A stretch of 64,000 nucleotides of DNA from a bacterium (GTDB lineage: Bacteria; Cyanobacteriota; Vampirovibrionia; Obscuribacterales; Obscuribacteraceae), in contig JAGOSY010000002.1 of NCBI GenBank assembly GCA_018062085.1, positions 310,001 to 374,000 on the forward strand, given 5' to 3'. Positions 1 to 8,987 of this stretch are shown piece by piece. A program made the position numbers and the translations under genes. Numbering within the stretch: position 1 is the stretch's first letter; every line of letters begins with the position of its first letter. Below the pieces are notes generated by a model. The model was not told where the DNA came from. It saw only the letters and a list, made by a program, of their open reading frames with translations, and did no database searches.

Positions 1-689
1 CCTTAATTGCTAGCGGAGACATTGATGAAGTTGCTCTGCCCCTGAGAGTTGATGAAACAAACTCGGCAGCCTTACTATCTAAACCGGAACCTCAACAGAA
101 GTCGCATCTTTCAGCCTTAACAACTTATATGCTCGAAAACGAAAGCCAGTTTTATTGGCTATTTGCTTCAGCTTTACTAACCTGGCTTGGTGTCTGGTTT
201 CATGATACCCACGGCATGCTGACTTGGACTTCAGGACCGATTTGCTTTCTCACCTTCGCTATAGGTCTATTGTCACCTATTGCTTGCATTCCTATTCTGT
301 TTTGCAAGCCAAACAGATATGAGCGGCCGTTACTAACTATTGTCTCTTTTGTTGCTATGCTTTTCTGGAATCAAGTGCCCACAGTTAGTTTCTTTGCCCT
401 GATGCTTTTTCGCTTTAGAAAGGCCAGTCGTACTCTAGGAATTGCAGTACTAACTGGTTTGCAAATTGCTGTGTTTTTCCTTCTTCCTTTTTTCTTTGGT
501 CCTAGCGAAGAGTTGGATCATTTGCGGACCGCCGGCTACAACCTTAGTATCTGCAAAGTTACATTGCCGGTAGACGCCACTCACGTAGCCGTATTAGTCA
601 ATCGCTTCTCGCACTATCACCGCACTGTTGTTGATTTGACAGTGAAGAATCTTCCAATTCAAGTCGAGACTATTCCCGCAGAAAAATAA
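1..689 (+). CDS. C-terminal part of an unknown polytopic membrane protein (5' end outside window)
   Basis: The frame stays open from the left edge of the window to the TAA at 687-689, so the ATG at 129 is probably internal and the gene starts outside. The first 42 visible residues are polar. About four hydrophobic segments follow, roughly from YWLFASALLTWLGVWF to AVFFLLPFFF. A polar tail of about 65 residues comes last and may lie outside the membrane. I recognise no family or catalytic motif. It converges with the metalloprotease gene on the other strand, with about 36 bases between the stop codons. Seen: open frame and hydrophobic segments. Inferred: partial gene. Confidence 0.7.
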   Translation, partial: LIASGDIDEVALPLRVDETNSAALLSKPEPQQKSHLSALTTYMLENESQFYWLFASALLTWLGVWFHDTHGMLTWTSGPICFLTFAIGLLSPIACIPILFCKPNRYERPLLTIVSFVAMLFWNQVPTVSFFALMLFRFRKASRTLGIAVLTGLQIAVFFLLPFFFGPSEELDHLRTAGYNLSICKVTLPVDATHVAVLVNRFSHYHRTVVDLTVKNLPIQVETIPAEK

Positions 690-725
690 GTACGTTAATG
701 TAAATGATAATCAACGGCGATGACC

Positions 726-2246
726 TCAAAACTTGTCGTAGCCATTATATGTTGGAGATTTTCCTTTCAAGAAATCTTCGAGGTTGTCTCCGCTTCTACC
801 TAAGTGTTCCCTTTCAAATACGTGAAGTTGAAATTTCGTATCAAAGATCTGCGATGGTGGCAAATCTAGTGCATTGGCCGGGTGGCGGATGTCGTGAATG
901 AAATCGTTAAACATCGGAACAAGTTTGATCATTGGCTTGTCAAAAGCCGCTTCGACAAAGGTTTTGTAGCCCTTGTTCTGGTTGGAGACTGTCAGGGTTA
1001 GGTAATCATCTAAGTGATTGTGCTTTTGCAAGAACAAAGCCACTAAACGTTGCTGCACTTCCTGGCTAGCATCGGCATGCTTGGATTTACCTACGATGTC
1101 GGCCAAATTGAGACTGACATTCCTGATCGCCTTTGCCGATAGCGCCTGGGGGAACCAATTTTCACCGTAGCCATGTCGCAGCACAAACTGGGGTGATATG
1201 GCCCCATAGACCTTCTCAAAGTATGAGGGGATACCTTCTTCCGCCCAGTACTCTAAATTCTTTTGACGACTGAGCACTGTGTGCATTAGTTCGTGCAAGT
1301 AAGTGCCAGGGCCAGCACCATCATAGGTAACAAGCAGGTTGCGGCTGCTGATGAAGACTCCATGAACATGATAGGGAAAGTTGAGACGGTCTTTGAGAAA
1401 GGCGCGCTCTGCCATCTTGTCGTGCAAAATGAAGATGCTGACTGGTTCTGGTGAATTCACAAGCTTCTTAAAAGTGTTACTTTCAGCTCCGCTGGATAAA
1501 GAGAATTCGGTTTCGCCCAACCCTTTGCGCTGAAGATAATCTAAAAAACCTTCAGCGATGGCACCATAACGCTCTAGTTTTGCCTTGTCTATGTCACCAA
1601 TGAAAACAAAGTGTGGCGTGGCCACAAAACTAGTCATGCCAGCTGTTATCTGGTCTTTCTTTGTGACGCTTTCAGGAGCTGGCTTGTCAGTGGCAGTTTC
1701 CAGCTTCTTTGCCAGCCCAGTTGCCAACTCAGCTATTTGAATGTTATTGCTAGCCTTCAAAGCATTAATCATTTTTTGTAGTGCTTCTAAGCGACCAGCT
1801 TCAATTAGGGCTTTGCCTATGGTCTCTATTTGATGAGGGTCACATTGCTTTAAATCTAGACTACTAGTTAAAGTTGCCGCTTGCTCAAAAGTTTTGAGAC
1901 TCTCTTCTTTGTTGCCTAATCTTGCCAGGCAGATACCTTTGTGCACCAAGGCATCAACTAAATTGCCATCGAGGGCCAGGGCTTTGTCATAGTCGGCAAT
2001 GGCATTGCGGTAGTCGCATATCGACCAAAAGGCGTTGCCGCGATTTAAAAAGGCTGCACTGTCGGGGTTTTCTTTTAGCTTCTGATTGGCTAAGTCGAAA
2101 GCTTTGCTAAATTGTTTTTGCCCCAGTAGCACGTTTACTTGGGGTACTTCTTCTGCCTTCAGCGGAGCTTGTGTTGGAGCTTCTGCGTTTGCTGGTGCGC
2201 TTAGAAGACATATCGCACCTATGAGCAGTAAGCAACGACTTCTCAT
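726..2246 (-). CDS. Secreted TPR protein with HExxH zinc-metalloprotease domain
   Basis: The 506-residue protein starts with a clear Sec signal peptide (hydrophobic stretch ending near APANAEA). TPR-like helical repeats follow, around residues 35-130 (for example NRGNAFWSICDYRNAIADY). The C-terminal half carries HELMH (inside TYLHELMHTVLSRQ) and a downstream WAEEGIPSYFE element. That is the zinc-binding HExxH plus distal Glu arrangement of gluzincin peptidases of the MA-like type. It is probably a periplasmic or surface protease; no substrate can be read from the sequence. It is the last gene of the secG-ubiE-lpxB-msbA run and begins one base after the msbA-like stop region. A paralogous idea, a secreted HExxH protein, recurs at 24798. 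Confidence 0.8.
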   Translation of the reverse strand: MRSRCLLLIGAICLLSAPANAEAPTQAPLKAEEVPQVNVLLGQKQFSKAFDLANQKLKENPDSAAFLNRGNAFWSICDYRNAIADYDKALALDGNLVDALVHKGICLARLGNKEESLKTFEQAATLTSSLDLKQCDPHQIETIGKALIEAGRLEALQKMINALKASNNIQIAELATGLAKKLETATDKPAPESVTKKDQITAGMTSFVATPHFVFIGDIDKAKLERYGAIAEGFLDYLQRKGLGETEFSLSSGAESNTFKKLVNSPEPVSIFILHDKMAERAFLKDRLNFPYHVHGVFISSRNLLVTYDGAGPGTYLHELMHTVLSRQKNLEYWAEEGIPSYFEKVYGAISPQFVLRHGYGENWFPQALSAKAIRNVSLNLADIVGKSKHADASQEVQQRLVALFLQKHNHLDDYLTLTVSNQNKGYKTFVEAAFDKPMIKLVPMFNDFIHDIRHPANALDLPPSQIFDTKFQLHVFEREHLGRSGDNLEDFLKGKSPTYNGYDKF

Positions 2247-2247
2247 A

Positions 2248-4062
2248 TTACTCTTCAGAATTTAAAGTTACTGGCCTTTCAAATTGGGCACGAATGAGTC
2301 TGGCATAAGAGGCATCGCGTGCTAGAAGCACATCATGGGTGCCGCTTTCAATAATTTGACCTTGCTCTAGAACCAGTATCTGATCAGCGTGGCGAACTGT
2401 CGAGAGCCTGTGAGCAATAACCACAACTGTGCGACCTTTCATCAAGTTGTTTAGTGCTTCTTGCACCATTGCTTCTGATTCGTTATCGAGTGAGCTTGTG
2501 GCTTCGTCCAGAATTAGAACCGGGGCGTCTTTAAGAAATGCCCGAGCGATGGCTAGTCTTTGCTGTTGACCACCAGATAGTCTAACGCCACGTTCGCCAA
2601 TTTGAGTTTCATATTGCTGTGGCAGCTCCATAATAAAATCGTGGCAATAAGCTGATTTAGCTGCAGAGATTACCGCGTCTTTTGTAGCCGTGGTGCAACC
2701 AAGTAGAATGTTTTCGTAAATTGTGGTGTTGAATAAGAAGTTGTCTTGAGTAACTACTGCAATTTCAGAGCGCAAGGAGGCCATCTCTATTTCTTTGACA
2801 TTGATACCATCAACCGAAATACTTCCGGCTGTTACATCAAAGAAGCGTGGTATCAAATTGGCCATGGTCGATTTGCCCGAACCAGACAGGCCCACCAATG
2901 CCACTAACTTTCCCGGGGCAATATCTAGGCTGATATCGCGCAGCACCATATTTTCGTTGGCTGGGTATTGAAAGAAGACATTCTCAAATTTGATACGGTG
3001 AGCACCGGGCTGAAGTTTTATTGCTTGGTCGCTGTTGCGAATATCGGGCACTTGGTCGAACACTTCAAATATGCGAGTGGCCGCTGCCATAGCCGGCTGA
3101 ATGGTGCCGTTAATGCGGCCAATATTTTTAATGGGCGAGTATAGGGTTAAAAGAGCAACGATAAACGATGTTAGAGCCCCTGGGGTCATCTCGTGCTTGA
3201 TTAGCATTGAGCCTGCTACCCAAATGACACAGGCTATACCTGTGGCGCTAATCATTGCGAGAATGGGGGAGAGAATTGCTTCGGCACTTACTGCTTTGAT
3301 AGTGTTCTTGAAGAAGTTGTTGTTGGTATCAATGAAGCGCTTTACTTGATAGTCTTCGAGGTTGAATGATTGAACAATCTTGGCCCCTTGAATCGACTCT
3401 GATATTACTGATACTAAATCGCCAATGGCTTCTTGCCCGCCTCTTGATGATTTGCGAATTTTCCTGCTTAAAATTGAAACAGGCACCACAATTAGCGAAA
3501 TGATGCATAGAGCAATTAGTGCAAGCCAAAATGCTTGCAGCAAAATTACTAGGGCTAGCGATATAACGGTGACAACCCGTGAAATTAGTGATTGAAAAGT
3601 TTGGGAGATAGCATGTTCGACAATGGCAATATCGTTAATTAGGCGACCAATCAGTACTCCAGAAGATTGACCTTGAAAATACATCAGAGGCTGTTTCTGC
3701 AAATGGCTAAACAGTTGGTTGCGCAGATCGCGAATGGCCGAAGCGCCGACATACTTAATGGTATAGGTTTCAATAAAACCAAATAGTCCCTGCAAAAAGG
3801 CGACAAGCAATACTGCTGGTGGTACCCAGTAGATATATTGCATTTGTCCTTCAGCGATAATTTTCTGCAATCCGGCACCAGCGGCCCAGGCAATGACGCC
3901 GTCCATACTCCCTGACGGAATTGCGGCCAAGGCACCAACCACAAAAAGTGCAGTGTAGGGCTTTATATAACTAAGCAGTCGCAAATAAGTCTGAAACTGG
4001 GTCGGACTGATACTAGAAGGCATACTAGCGGGGGTCTTCGGTAGTTTTAGGTCATTGGACAA
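2248..4062 (-). CDS. msbA: MsbA-like lipid A / lipid ABC exporter (fused permease-ATPase)
   Basis: A type I exporter half-transporter. Six hydrophobic helices sit in the first ~310 residues, followed by an ATPase with Walker A (GLSGSGKST), signature LSGGQQQR, Walker B (VLILDEATSSLD) and the H-loop region (VVIAHRLSTV). The family flips lipids or lipid A core across the inner membrane. Direct linkage to lpxB supports the MsbA role, although the sequence alone cannot exclude another substrate. Start choice: the frame opens at a TTG at 4095. A TTG at 4062 has AGGAG ten bases upstream and overlaps the lpxB stop by 11 bases. An ATG at 4023 is the conservative alternative. Identity as a lipid exporter is firm; the start is not. 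Confidence 0.88.
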   Translation of the reverse strand: MSNDLKLPKTPASMPSSISPTQFQTYLRLLSYIKPYTALFVVGALAAIPSGSMDGVIAWAAGAGLQKIIAEGQMQYIYWVPPAVLLVAFLQGLFGFIETYTIKYVGASAIRDLRNQLFSHLQKQPLMYFQGQSSGVLIGRLINDIAIVEHAISQTFQSLISRVVTVISLALVILLQAFWLALIALCIISLIVVPVSILSRKIRKSSRGGQEAIGDLVSVISESIQGAKIVQSFNLEDYQVKRFIDTNNNFFKNTIKAVSAEAILSPILAMISATGIACVIWVAGSMLIKHEMTPGALTSFIVALLTLYSPIKNIGRINGTIQPAMAAATRIFEVFDQVPDIRNSDQAIKLQPGAHRIKFENVFFQYPANENMVLRDISLDIAPGKLVALVGLSGSGKSTMANLIPRFFDVTAGSISVDGINVKEIEMASLRSEIAVVTQDNFLFNTTIYENILLGCTTATKDAVISAAKSAYCHDFIMELPQQYETQIGERGVRLSGGQQQRLAIARAFLKDAPVLILDEATSSLDNESEAMVQEALNNLMKGRTVVVIAHRLSTVRHADQILVLEQGQIIESGTHDVLLARDASYARLIRAQFERPVTLNSEE

Positions 4063-5425
4063 CTTGTAGAAGCTCCTGGGCGCAGTTCTCGACAAAATCG
4101 CCCTGGCCGAGTTCGGCGCGCAGGGTCAGTAGTTCGCTGGTGATTTCCTGCCGCAAGCCAGGAACATCTAGCATATCGAGAGTGTATTTTACGAGCATTT
4201 CACCGCGACAATCTAGTTGAATTAACTCAGGAACCAGTTGATGACCAGCCAAAAGGTTCGGCCAACCAAAGTTTTTCACGCTTTTGAAGAGCATTACAAG
4301 TAAGTAAGAAAACCAATTGCCCATGTAAAAGATGATCATGGGCTTGCCAAAGAGGGCCGTTTCTAGGGTTGTAGTGCCCGATTTTGCCCAAATCAGGTCG
4401 CAGTTTTTCATTAGTTCAAAATTGCGGTCTGAATCAAGAATAGTTAGACCTTTGCCGATCATTTGATCGAGGCCTGAGGCCTTAAGGCTGGCATCTATAA
4501 GGGTGGCGAGGTAGTCTGTGGCGCGGCAGATGACAAACTGGGTATCTGGTCGAATTTCGAGAATGGTCTTCATGGCGCGCTCTACCACTGGCATATGGGC
4601 GATCACTTCTTGTTTGCGACTGCCTGGCATCACCACAATAATTGGCTTACTTGAATCAAGATTGAGTGAGCGGCACATTGTCTCTCTGTCAGGTATTGTG
4701 TCCAATTCTGGCAGAGCACGCAGCAATGGATTGCCGACGAAGCGGGCATTGACATTTTTTTCAAGATAAACGCCCTCTTCAAAGGGAAAGATAGTAAAAA
4801 TCTTGGTTATAGAGCGCTTCAGCGCTTTGATGCGCCACGGGCGTGATGCCCATACTTGAGGCGATATGAAGTAATAGATAGGAACCGCTCTTTTCGATTT
4901 GCGCACTCCCTGCCATTTTAAATAGTATTTGAAGCCTAAGTAGCGCACTAGTGCATCAAACCACTCTTGCAAAATGTCTTTTGGTTTGCCGATTAGAGCC
5001 GCTAGCGAATGGTCATCATCAATATTGGTGGTATCACCTGAAATAACCGGCATTATTGAACGAACCGATTGGGCAAAGCCAACGTTGAAGCCACCAAAAT
5101 CAACTAGCAGAATAGCGTCTGGATCGCGTTTAATAACATTGGCCAGCAGTGTCCAGTGCATTTTGGCAAAGAACCAGACATAGTCTTTGACTTCAAAGAT
5201 GCCGACAACTGTATAGTCGGCGCTATTGAAAAGTAGCTCCATGCCTGCTTTTTCCATCTCCGAGCCGCCCACGCCCCAAATATGAAGGTCGGGATCTTTT
5301 TCTTTCAGCTCTCTTATGATTTTTGAGGCGTGTTTTTCACCTGAATGATCTCCAGAGACGATCAACAGTGAGCGAACAGGTTTATCTGTCATTTCCACTT
5401 GGGGAACAACAGAGGGGCCTGTCAC
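4052..5425 (-). CDS. lpxB: Lipid-A-disaccharide synthase with lineage-specific insertion
   Basis: LpxB joins UDP-2,3-diacylglucosamine to lipid X to make the lipid A disaccharide at the inner membrane. Family landmarks are visible: VVGIFEVKDYVWF, ISPQVWASRPWR, FPFEEGVY, RFVGNPLL, VVMPGSRKQEV and a C-terminal AKSGTTTLE block. The protein is 457 residues, against about 380 in Escherichia coli. The extra length is mostly one insertion of about 54 residues between DFGGFN (about residue 110) and YYFISPQVW (about 185). The N-terminal motif, GExSGD in E. coli, reads SGDHSGEKHAS here, with the acidic residues exchanged. The start is GTG at 5425, in a GTGA overlap with the ubiE stop, which implies translational coupling. 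Confidence 0.9.
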   Translation of the reverse strand: MTGPSVVPQVEMTDKPVRSLLIVSGDHSGEKHASKIIRELKEKDPDLHIWGVGGSEMEKAGMELLFNSADYTVVGIFEVKDYVWFFAKMHWTLLANVIKRDPDAILLVDFGGFNVGFAQSVRSIMPVISGDTTNIDDDHSLAALIGKPKDILQEWFDALVRYLGFKYYLKWQGVRKSKRAVPIYYFISPQVWASRPWRIKALKRSITKIFTIFPFEEGVYLEKNVNARFVGNPLLRALPELDTIPDRETMCRSLNLDSSKPIIVVMPGSRKQEVIAHMPVVERAMKTILEIRPDTQFVICRATDYLATLIDASLKASGLDQMIGKGLTILDSDRNFELMKNCDLIWAKSGTTTLETALFGKPMIIFYMGNWFSYLLVMLFKSVKNFGWPNLLAGHQLVPELIQLDCRGEMLVKYTLDMLDVPGLRQEITSELLTLRAELGQGDFVENCAQELLQVVQ

Positions 5426-6216
5426 CGTTTTATACCCACATGTAGTGCCACCGTGCCCAGTGCCTGGGGTATATGGCGAACATTGATTAATCCAGCTCTG
5501 TTGAACATCTCAGAAATGGCTTCTGGTCTAGGATACGTACGACCAGACTCAGGCAAATATTTATAGGCCTGGCGATCATCTTGTAGAATTCCACCAATAA
5601 CCGGTACAACATTGCTGAAGTAAGCATCAAAAATTGGGGCAAATAGTGGCACGGTGGAATGGCCCAAATCTAGGTTGACGACGCGTCCTCCAGGTTTTAC
5701 TACTCTGGTCATTTCGTCTAGACCTTTTTGCAAATCAGTGAGGTTGCGCAGGCCGAAACTAATAATGGCTCCGTTAAAAGTGTTGTCTTCAAATGGCAAG
5801 TTTTGTGCGTCTCCGCAGATCCACTCCATTTGTACAGTTTTGATTTTGTCTTTTCTGCGGGCTAAGCGCTTTTGTCGTTCGCAGGCTAGATCGAGCATGT
5901 TCTGCGAAAAATCAAGACCAGTAATGTGAGTGCCAGCCGCTGCCTGCTTTGCCATGGCTAGGGCTAGGTCGCCGGTACCGCAGCAAACATCTAGATATCT
6001 CTCTTTGGCTTCCTGGGCTTCACTGGCACCGCGTTCGTGGGGAGCGTCTTTTTTTAGGCTTAGAGCCATAAGCTCGGTTATTGCTCGCAGCTTCCAAGCA
6101 CGGTGCATACCAACACTGATAACATCGTTGCTTAAATCGTAGCCTTTGGCTATTCGCTCAAACTGATCATGCACATAGTCGTGCTTGTCTTCTTGGGTTG
6201 GCAGTTTGAATGACAT
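5422..6216 (-). CDS. ubiE: Ubiquinone/menaquinone C-methyltransferase UbiE/MenG
   Basis: SAM-dependent methyltransferase for the C-methylation step of quinone biosynthesis. SAM motif I reads DVCCGTGDLALAMA. Further family blocks are GLDFSQNMLDLA, FGLRNLTDLQKGLDEM and VVKPGGRVVNLDLG, and the C-terminal half contains the UbiE-like IGGILQDDRQAYKYLPES. A short insertion rich in Glu/Ala (about residues 58-72) sits before motif I. Which quinone is made cannot be told from this gene; menaquinone would fit an organism without other ubi genes nearby. It lies 19 bases after secG and its stop overlaps the lpxB GTG start. Confidence 0.92.
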   Translation of the reverse strand: MSFKLPTQEDKHDYVHDQFERIAKGYDLSNDVISVGMHRAWKLRAITELMALSLKKDAPHERGASEAQEAKERYLDVCCGTGDLALAMAKQAAAGTHITGLDFSQNMLDLACERQKRLARRKDKIKTVQMEWICGDAQNLPFEDNTFNGAIISFGLRNLTDLQKGLDEMTRVVKPGGRVVNLDLGHSTVPLFAPIFDAYFSNVVPVIGGILQDDRQAYKYLPESGRTYPRPEAISEMFNRAGLINVRHIPQALGTVALHVGIKR

Positions 6217-6235
6217 AAGTGATGCCTGTCTGGAA

Positions 6236-6469
6236 TTATTTGACGAACCCGAAGCCTAAGAACAGACAGACGAGCATAAATAGACCGAAAATGGTCCAAG
6301 TGAGGCGGTCAAGACCGGCTTCAGCGCCGCGCTTACCGCTGAACACTGTAGCAGCGGCTCCTATCCCGGCCATGCCATCACCCTTCGGGGCATGGAGCAA
6401 AATGAGGATAATCATGAGAACCCCTAGAATGGCCTCAAAGATTAGGAGGGAGATGTAAAGTGCGCTCAT
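6236..6469 (-). CDS. secG: Preprotein translocase subunit SecG
   Basis: A 77-residue protein with two hydrophobic helices separated by a short polar loop. It contains the loop typical of SecG (LLHAPKGDGMAGIGAA, then FSGKRGAEAGLDRLTW) and a C-terminal helix ending FLGFGFVK. SecG is the accessory subunit of the SecYEG channel in the inner membrane and assists protein export. It is the first gene of the minus-strand run that continues with ubiE, lpxB and the msbA-like exporter, 19 bases ahead of ubiE. Length and layout match the family. Confidence 0.92.
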   Translation of the reverse strand: MSALYISLLIFEAILGVLMIILILLHAPKGDGMAGIGAAATVFSGKRGAEAGLDRLTWTIFGLFMLVCLFLGFGFVK

Positions 6470-6508
6470 GAAATTTCACTTTGGCCTCGGCGGCCACCTT
6501 ACTTGGCG

Positions 6509-6536
6509 TTGACATTAAAATTATAGCTCATAACAT
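6509..6536 (+). promoter_or_regulatory. Predicted sigma-70-type promoter of the SQR gene
   Basis: TTGACA (6509-6514), a 16-base AT-rich spacer and TAACAT (6531-6536) lie in the divergent gap between secG and the flavoprotein gene, pointing at the latter. The leader to the ATG at 6601 would be about 60 bases. This is pattern matching only. Confidence 0.45.
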
Positions 6537-6600
6537 TCAAGACTCTTCTATAAGCTCGTTTGTGCTAAACATTTAGAACTAACTTGGAGAGGCTCAAGCC

Positions 6601-7824
6601 ATGACCGTGCCGTCAAAATGTTCGTCTGAGAATAACGCTGCGGAGCATCACAAAATTCTAATTGTTGGTGGCGGCACCGCGGGCATTTCTGTTGCCCACC
6701 GGCTGATGCGAGCGATTGGTAATGTTGGCATTGCCATTATTGAGCCTTCGACAAAACACTACTACCAACCACTCTGGACCTTAGTTGGAGCCGGTGTTTT
6801 TCCTAAAGAAGAAAGCGAAAGAGATGAGTATTTGCTTATCCCGTCTGGGGTTAAGTGGATTAAAGAGAGAGTGGTTGATGTCAAGCCAGAGAATAGTATT
6901 GTCAAGCTAGATAGTGGTCGAGAGATTGGTTACGACTATCTTGTTATGGCTCCCGGCTTGCAAATTGACTGGCATAAAATCAAAGGCTTGACCGAGGCTC
7001 TTGGTAAAGATGGCGTTTGCAGTAACTATAGCTATTCGCTGGTTGGAAAGACCTGGGAATTTATTTCAAATTTTTCGGGCGGTACGGCTCTCTTTACTCA
7101 ACCCAATACTCCAGTCAAGTGTGGCGGAGCGCCTCAGAAGATTGCCTATCTAGCAGAAGACCACTTCAATATTTCTGGTATTCGCGATCGCGTCAAGATG
7201 ATATTTGCTTCGGCTAATCCCGGAATATTTTCTGTACCTAAATATGCCGCCACTCTCAATAAAGTGATTGAGCGCAAGCGTATCAACACTATGTTCCGCC
7301 ATGATCTAGTTGCCGTTGATGGTGAAGCTAAACGTGCTACTTTCAAGCATTTAGACACTGGCGAAAGCGTTGACGTCGACTATGACTTATTACACGTTAC
7401 CCCGCCCATGAGTGCTCCTGATTTTGTCAAGCAGAGTGCCTTGGCCGATAGTGCTGGTTGGGTTGATGTGAGCAAGGCATCTCTACAGCACAATCGCTTT
7501 GCCAATGTATTCGCTCTCGGAGATTGTTCTAATTTGCCCACTTCAAAAACGGGTGCGGCTATTCGCAAGCAGTCACCGGTATTGGTGGCTAATTTAATTA
7601 GTCTAATGCGTGGGGAGCCATTGACAGAGTCTTATGATGGTTATACATCTTGTCCACTAGTAACTGGTTACAGCAGCCTTGTGTTAGCCGAATTTGACTA
7701 CGATTTGATACCGCAAGAAACTTTCCCCTTTGACCAATCAGAAGAGCGATATTCTATGTATGTCTTCAAGAAAGACATTCTGCCTCAAATTTACTGGCAG
7801 GGCATGATGAAGGGCTTAGTTTAA
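6601..7824 (+). CDS. Sulfide:quinone oxidoreductase-like FAD flavoprotein
   Basis: The 407-residue protein has an N-terminal FAD Rossmann motif (ILIVGGGTAGISVAHRL). Its second FAD-contact block, VFALGDCSNLPTSKTGAAI, is typical of the SQR/NDH-2 superfamily. A Cys lies in PVKCGGAPQK, where SQRs carry a redox cysteine, and another Cys occurs in TSCPLVTGYSS near the C-terminus. Together these resemble the mitochondrial-type (type II) sulfide:quinone oxidoreductases, which pass electrons from sulfide to membrane quinone. The ATG is preceded by GGAGAGG at good spacing. A triple YbjQ-like gene follows 20 bases downstream on the same strand. Superfamily assignment is firm; sulfide as substrate is an inference. 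Confidence 0.82.
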   Translation: MTVPSKCSSENNAAEHHKILIVGGGTAGISVAHRLMRAIGNVGIAIIEPSTKHYYQPLWTLVGAGVFPKEESERDEYLLIPSGVKWIKERVVDVKPENSIVKLDSGREIGYDYLVMAPGLQIDWHKIKGLTEALGKDGVCSNYSYSLVGKTWEFISNFSGGTALFTQPNTPVKCGGAPQKIAYLAEDHFNISGIRDRVKMIFASANPGIFSVPKYAATLNKVIERKRINTMFRHDLVAVDGEAKRATFKHLDTGESVDVDYDLLHVTPPMSAPDFVKQSALADSAGWVDVSKASLQHNRFANVFALGDCSNLPTSKTGAAIRKQSPVLVANLISLMRGEPLTESYDGYTSCPLVTGYSSLVLAEFDYDLIPQETFPFDQSEERYSMYVFKKDILPQIYWQGMMKGLV

Positions 7825-7844
7825 CCAAGGGTTGGTCCAATCAT

Positions 7845-8987
7845 ATGATTACCGGGCTTTCTGGCAACGAATTATTTTGTCTGAACGAAAAGGGTTATAC
7901 ACCAGGCAATCTGGTAATTGGTAACAGCGTTTTTTCGCTCGGTTTTGTTGGCAGTCTTACTTCTGGCCTTAAGACTTTGGGTGGTGGTGAGATTCATGAA
8001 TTGACTGAGTTAATTCGTGAGGGCCGAGAGATGGCCTACATGCGCATGATCGAAGAGGCTCGGCGCCATGTGGGAGCAGGTGTTACTGGGGTTACTAACC
8101 AACTGATTTTTCATGATACCAATGTTGAGTATCTCGCCATCGGTTCTGCTGTGCACCGCGACGGCGAGAGCAATAAAGATATTCCATTTTCTACTTCAGC
8201 CAATGGCCAAGAGCTTTATTGTCAAATAGATTGCGGCTTTCATCCTCTGCGTTTTGTTTTCGGCAATGTCGCTTATTCTATTGGCATTGGTGGTGGTGTC
8301 ATGGGCACACTGCGCAGTCTCAAGGCCGGCGAAGTTGTCGAATTTTCACAGATGCTCAATAAAACTAGGCATCTAGCTATTGAGCGCATTTCTCATGAAG
8401 CCAAAGAAGCCGGGGCTAATGCCGTGCTCGGTATTCAGACGACCATTGCCCCTTTGTTAGGCATGCAAGAAATGGTTATGACAGGAACGGCTTCTTTCCA
8501 TGAGGAGCTGCCGCCTCAATATTCAGAGGTACCGATTACTAGTGATTTAACCAATGAAGAGATGTGGAATGTTATAGCCTTGGGGTATTGTCCTATTCGG
8601 CTTGTGATGGGCGTTTCAATTTTCTCGATTGGTTTTGCTGGTGGTCTTAAAGCGATGTTTAAAAGCTTTGTGCGCGGTGAAATCAAAGAATTGACTTATA
8701 TGATTTATCAAGCACGTGTCAAGGCACTGAGTATGATTGCTGAAGATGCTGAAAACTTTGGTGCTGATGAAGTGGTTGGTGTCAAAACCTATGTTTACGA
8801 TCTTGGTGGTGGCATGGTTGAACTCTTGGCCATAGGCACTGGAATCAAGAAAATGCCCAATATGAAAGTGCACTCGCCGCTTTTAATTCCACAAGCAATT
8901 ATTAGAGACAGCGAAACATTCACCAACAGAGCTGCAACCCAGGCTACTCTTGCCCGGCAATCAACAGTATCAGTTGATATTGACTAA
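7845..8987 (+). CDS. Protein with three tandem YbjQ/UPF0145-like domains
   Basis: The 380-residue protein is three copies of one unit of about 120 residues. Each unit has a Ser/Gly-rich entry (GNSVFSLGFVGSL, GNVAYSIGIGGGV, GVSIFSIGFAGGL), a helix with a conserved acidic start (GGEIHELTEL, AGEVVEFSQM, RGEIKELTYM), then a GAxxVxGV/I strand and a glycine-rich end (LAIGSAVH, TGTASFH, LAIGTGIKK). This matches the small YbjQ-like (DUF74) family, which forms ring oligomers and has no settled function; heavy-metal binding has been suggested. It is probably cotranscribed with the SQR-like gene. The gene starts with ATG and has no signal peptide. Confidence 0.7.
   Translation: MITGLSGNELFCLNEKGYTPGNLVIGNSVFSLGFVGSLTSGLKTLGGGEIHELTELIREGREMAYMRMIEEARRHVGAGVTGVTNQLIFHDTNVEYLAIGSAVHRDGESNKDIPFSTSANGQELYCQIDCGFHPLRFVFGNVAYSIGIGGGVMGTLRSLKAGEVVEFSQMLNKTRHLAIERISHEAKEAGANAVLGIQTTIAPLLGMQEMVMTGTASFHEELPPQYSEVPITSDLTNEEMWNVIALGYCPIRLVMGVSIFSIGFAGGLKAMFKSFVRGEIKELTYMIYQARVKALSMIAEDAENFGADEVVGVKTYVYDLGGGMVELLAIGTGIKKMPNMKVHSPLLIPQAIIRDSETFTNRAATQATLARQSTVSVDID

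Noticed and set aside
704..901. Plus-strand open frame opposite the metalloprotease gene
   Set aside because: It is the shadow of the minus-strand coding sequence with no own start signal or domain.
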